A stretch of 64,000 nucleotides of DNA, taken from Eubacterium_U album (GTDB lineage Bacteria; Bacillota; Clostridia; Lachnospirales; Lachnospiraceae). Both the position numbers and the translations under genes were made by a program. The DNA lies in the NCBI RefSeq assembly GCF_025336545.1, contig NZ_JAODBU010000003.1, positions 186,001-250,000 on the forward strand, in the 5' to 3' direction. Within the stretch, counting starts at the first letter, position 1. Every line of letters begins with the position of its first letter. Below are positions 62,420 through 64,000 of the stretch, in pieces. The notes below the pieces were generated by a model. The model searched no databases, was not told the DNA's origin, and was given only the letters and a program-made list of their open reading frames with translations.

Positions 62420-62842
62420 AACTTACTCCTTTTCCCGCTAACAAATTTTATTTCAAATTAATAAGTACTAACTGCATTAATAGAATTATTAATAAATATG
62501 CCAAATAATCATCAAAACAGTTAATAACTTTATTTTTATATTACATAAATAATGTACAATTCAAAATTTAAAGAACCATATTGAAATATCTTAAGTATTC
62601 TTTAAGAATGAAAAAAAGACCGCTTCGTATGTTACAATAAGTCGAAATAAAAACTTACCGGATAATCTTTAAAATAGAAAATAAAATGAACTAAGTTTAG
62701 ATTTTATAAATATTTCCGATGACGAGTTACTGATAAAAGGAAAGGAGAAAGTAGCAGACAATATTTGGTGCTAAGAAAGCAAAAAATACTTATTTTGTAA
62801 AATTTCAGGGCATACGATATAGTCGGCTACTAAAGATAATTT
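62420..62842. other. Divergent intergenic region between the YfhO and PIG-L genes
   Basis: About 420 bases. Reading +, a short open frame at 62698-62781 (ELSLDFINISDDELLIKGKE) ends at a stop, has a strong ribosome-like GGAAAGGAG (62739-62747) inside, and resembles no known protein. No good promoter pair was seen on inspection beyond AT-rich boxes. Confidence 0.3.
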
Positions 62843-63562
62843 ATGAAGAAAAATGTAAAAACAAAGAAAAAAATAGCGATTGTTTCTACAGTAATTGTAA
62901 TAATAGCAATAGTTGTGGCAACGATAATGGGAACAGAATATGGCAAATTTTTATTTATTCCGTCCGTAAAAAATAAGCAATTGGATGAACTTGATTTAGA
63001 AAAATATAATAAATTAATGATTGTGGCACATCCGGATGATGAACTTATATGGGGTGGAGCGCATCTTTTAGAGGATGATTATTTGGTTGTATGCATAACA
63101 AGAGGATATGATAAAACAAGAAAAAAAGAATTTGAAAATGTAATAAAAGCAACAGGTGATAAAGGAATTATATTGTCATATCCTGATAAAATAGCAGGTC
63201 AAAGAAGTAATTGGGGCAGATGGAAGAAAGATATTGAAAAAGATATTGAGACAATAATCAATTATAAGAATTGGGACGAAATAGTAACTCATAACGAAAA
63301 GGGAGAATATGGGCACATACATCATATAATGACACACAATATTGTAGATGAAGCGTGTGATAAAACAGGAACTGATGCAAAAGTCATGTATTTTGGAAAA
63401 TATTATAAGAAAATAAATTTACCCGAAACAGGGCTTGAAAAGATAGATGAAGATTTGCTTAAACAGAAAGATGAAATATCAAAACTTTACCCAAGCCAGA
63501 AAAAGACAATTGATAAATTGCATCACATGTTTCCGTATGAAAACTGGACAGAGAGGAAGTAA
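62843..63562 (+). CDS. Membrane-anchored PIG-L family deacetylase
   Basis: 239 residues with an N-terminal membrane segment (about 10-32) and PIG-L metal motif AHPDDE (about residue 59-64) with a second HNEKGEYGHIHHIMTH motif. Such enzymes deacetylate N-acetylglucosamine-containing molecules. ATG 62843 is the first in frame after a stop; no strong ribosome site precedes it, so translation may be weak or start elsewhere. Its location after YfhO in a divergent pair suggests a surface glycan role. Confidence 0.8.
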   Translation: MKKNVKTKKKIAIVSTVIVIIAIVVATIMGTEYGKFLFIPSVKNKQLDELDLEKYNKLMIVAHPDDELIWGGAHLLEDDYLVVCITRGYDKTRKKEFENVIKATGDKGIILSYPDKIAGQRSNWGRWKKDIEKDIETIINYKNWDEIVTHNEKGEYGHIHHIMTHNIVDEACDKTGTDAKVMYFGKYYKKINLPETGLEKIDEDLLKQKDEISKLYPSQKKTIDKLHHMFPYENWTERK

Positions 63563-63563
63563 G

Positions 63564-63610
63564 AAAAAATATGGGAATAGATTTCGTACAAATCTATTCC
63601 CATATTTTTT
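63564..63610. terminator. Strong bidirectional terminator before the RNase H gene
   Basis: AAAAAATATGGGAATAGATTT pairs perfectly with AAATCTATTCCCATATTTTTT around CGTAC. Confidence 0.95.
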
Positions 63611-64000
63611 CTAATCTATCCCGCAGGCTTTTTTTGCAAGCATATCAGCAAGATCGTTATATTTGTCACCGGAATGACCTTTAACTTTACAAAATGTAAT
63701 GTCAACTTTTTTCTTTGCCTGTTCATAGTATTTTTTATAGGCAATTGTGCCGGGCTTATTTGCACGCCAATCGCCCGTACACCATTTTTCTATACCGGCA
63801 TAATCGTGGTAAATTGCGATATGTTTTATGCCGTGTTCTATAGCAAAATCCATTGCTGCCATTGAACCAAATATTTCACCTGAGACATTTCGCATAGAAG
63901 CGAGTTCAGGGTCATCAAAATCTTTAGAAAGATGAAATTCCTCTCCATTATAGAAAATAACACAACCATATGAAAAATGCTTTGTAGCAATATTATAACT
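63611..64000 (-). CDS. RNase H-family protein, partial at right edge
   Basis: The minus-strand frame is open to the window edge; the reading starts within SYNIATKHFSYGCVIFYN. Conserved residues visible are Glu in VSGEIFGSMAAM, the Asp in IYHDYAGIEKW and the C-terminal HSGDKYNDLADMLAKKA, so it is RNase HI-like. In related Clostridia these proteins start with a viroplasmin-type domain that binds RNA-DNA hybrids, which would lie outside the window. It degrades RNA in hybrids. Confidence 0.9.
   Translation of the reverse strand, partial: SYNIATKHFSYGCVIFYNGEEFHLSKDFDDPELASMRNVSGEIFGSMAAMDFAIEHGIKHIAIYHDYAGIEKWCTGDWRANKPGTIAYKKYYEQAKKKVDITFCKVKGHSGDKYNDLADMLAKKACGID

Overview
The window is low-GC, AT-rich bacterial chromosome with dense operons, Shine-Dalgarno (GGAGG-type) starts and sigma-A-type promoters. 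Two sporulation-type polysaccharide deacetylases (PdaA- and PdaB-like), a Csp/subtilase-type S8 peptidase, a T-box, a Mn2+ riboswitch, BspA-like leucine-rich repeat surface proteins and a DUF4037/DUF4125 TPR protein together point to a gut-type Clostridia, most likely Lachnospiraceae (inference; no rRNA is present to confirm it). I saw no tRNA, rRNA, CRISPR array, prophage or insertion sequence.

Layout. 1-3.7 kb: two BspA-like LRR proteins around a PdaA deacetylase, then a membrane-linked GT2 glycosyltransferase. 3.8-9.8 kb: cell-envelope and c-di-AMP operon (two membrane proteins of unknown role, CdaA, a YbbR/CdaR protein, GalE, an LCP ligase). 10-13.6 kb: HtrA protease, a structured small RNA and a ClpX with extra N-terminal sequence. 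13.8-18.3 kb: polysaccharide unit (large GT2/CgeB-like transferase, UDP-glucose dehydrogenase, DPM1-like transferase, DUF2304). 18.6-24.5 kb: S8 peptidase, ProS, an internally duplicated HEAT-repeat protein and an unknown membrane protein. 24.6-28 kb: a zinc uptake operon (Fur-family regulator, ZnuA, ZnuC, ZnuB) behind two matching palindromes that bracket its promoter, preceded by an RNA element that resembles part of the small RNA upstream of clpX. 28-37.5 kb: TPR-DUF4037-DUF4125 protein, radical SAM YgiQ, OPT transporter, PqqD-like pair, coiled-coil protein, YqeY. A 57-residue Flp pilin lies on the minus strand at 37.6-37.8 kb.

38-48.7 kb is a complete sugar catabolic region that I read as D-allose (or D-allulose/ribose) utilisation: LacI regulator, AlsE-like epimerase, AlsK-like ROK kinase, TIM-barrel isomerase, binding protein/ATPase/permease, PfkB kinase, DeoR regulator, RpiB. 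It is split into at least four transcription units, each with its own palindromes or promoter. 48.7-64 kb holds an NhaC antiporter, PdaB, an amidase, the remnant of an M20 amidohydrolase, an SGNH-type surface protein, MntP behind a yybP-ykoY riboswitch, a CaCA exchanger, AspS behind a T-box whose specifier appears to be an asparagine codon, a HAD phosphatase, a YfhO-family membrane protein, a PIG-L deacetylase and the 3' part of an RNase H gene cut by the window edge.

The most promising new material is the pair of related structured RNAs (11.8 and 24.6 kb), the Asn-type T-box on aspS, the zinc and sugar operator architecture, the orphan Flp pilin, and several conserved-looking but unassigned proteins (3890-5298, 27985-30411, 34665-35350, 35590-37086).
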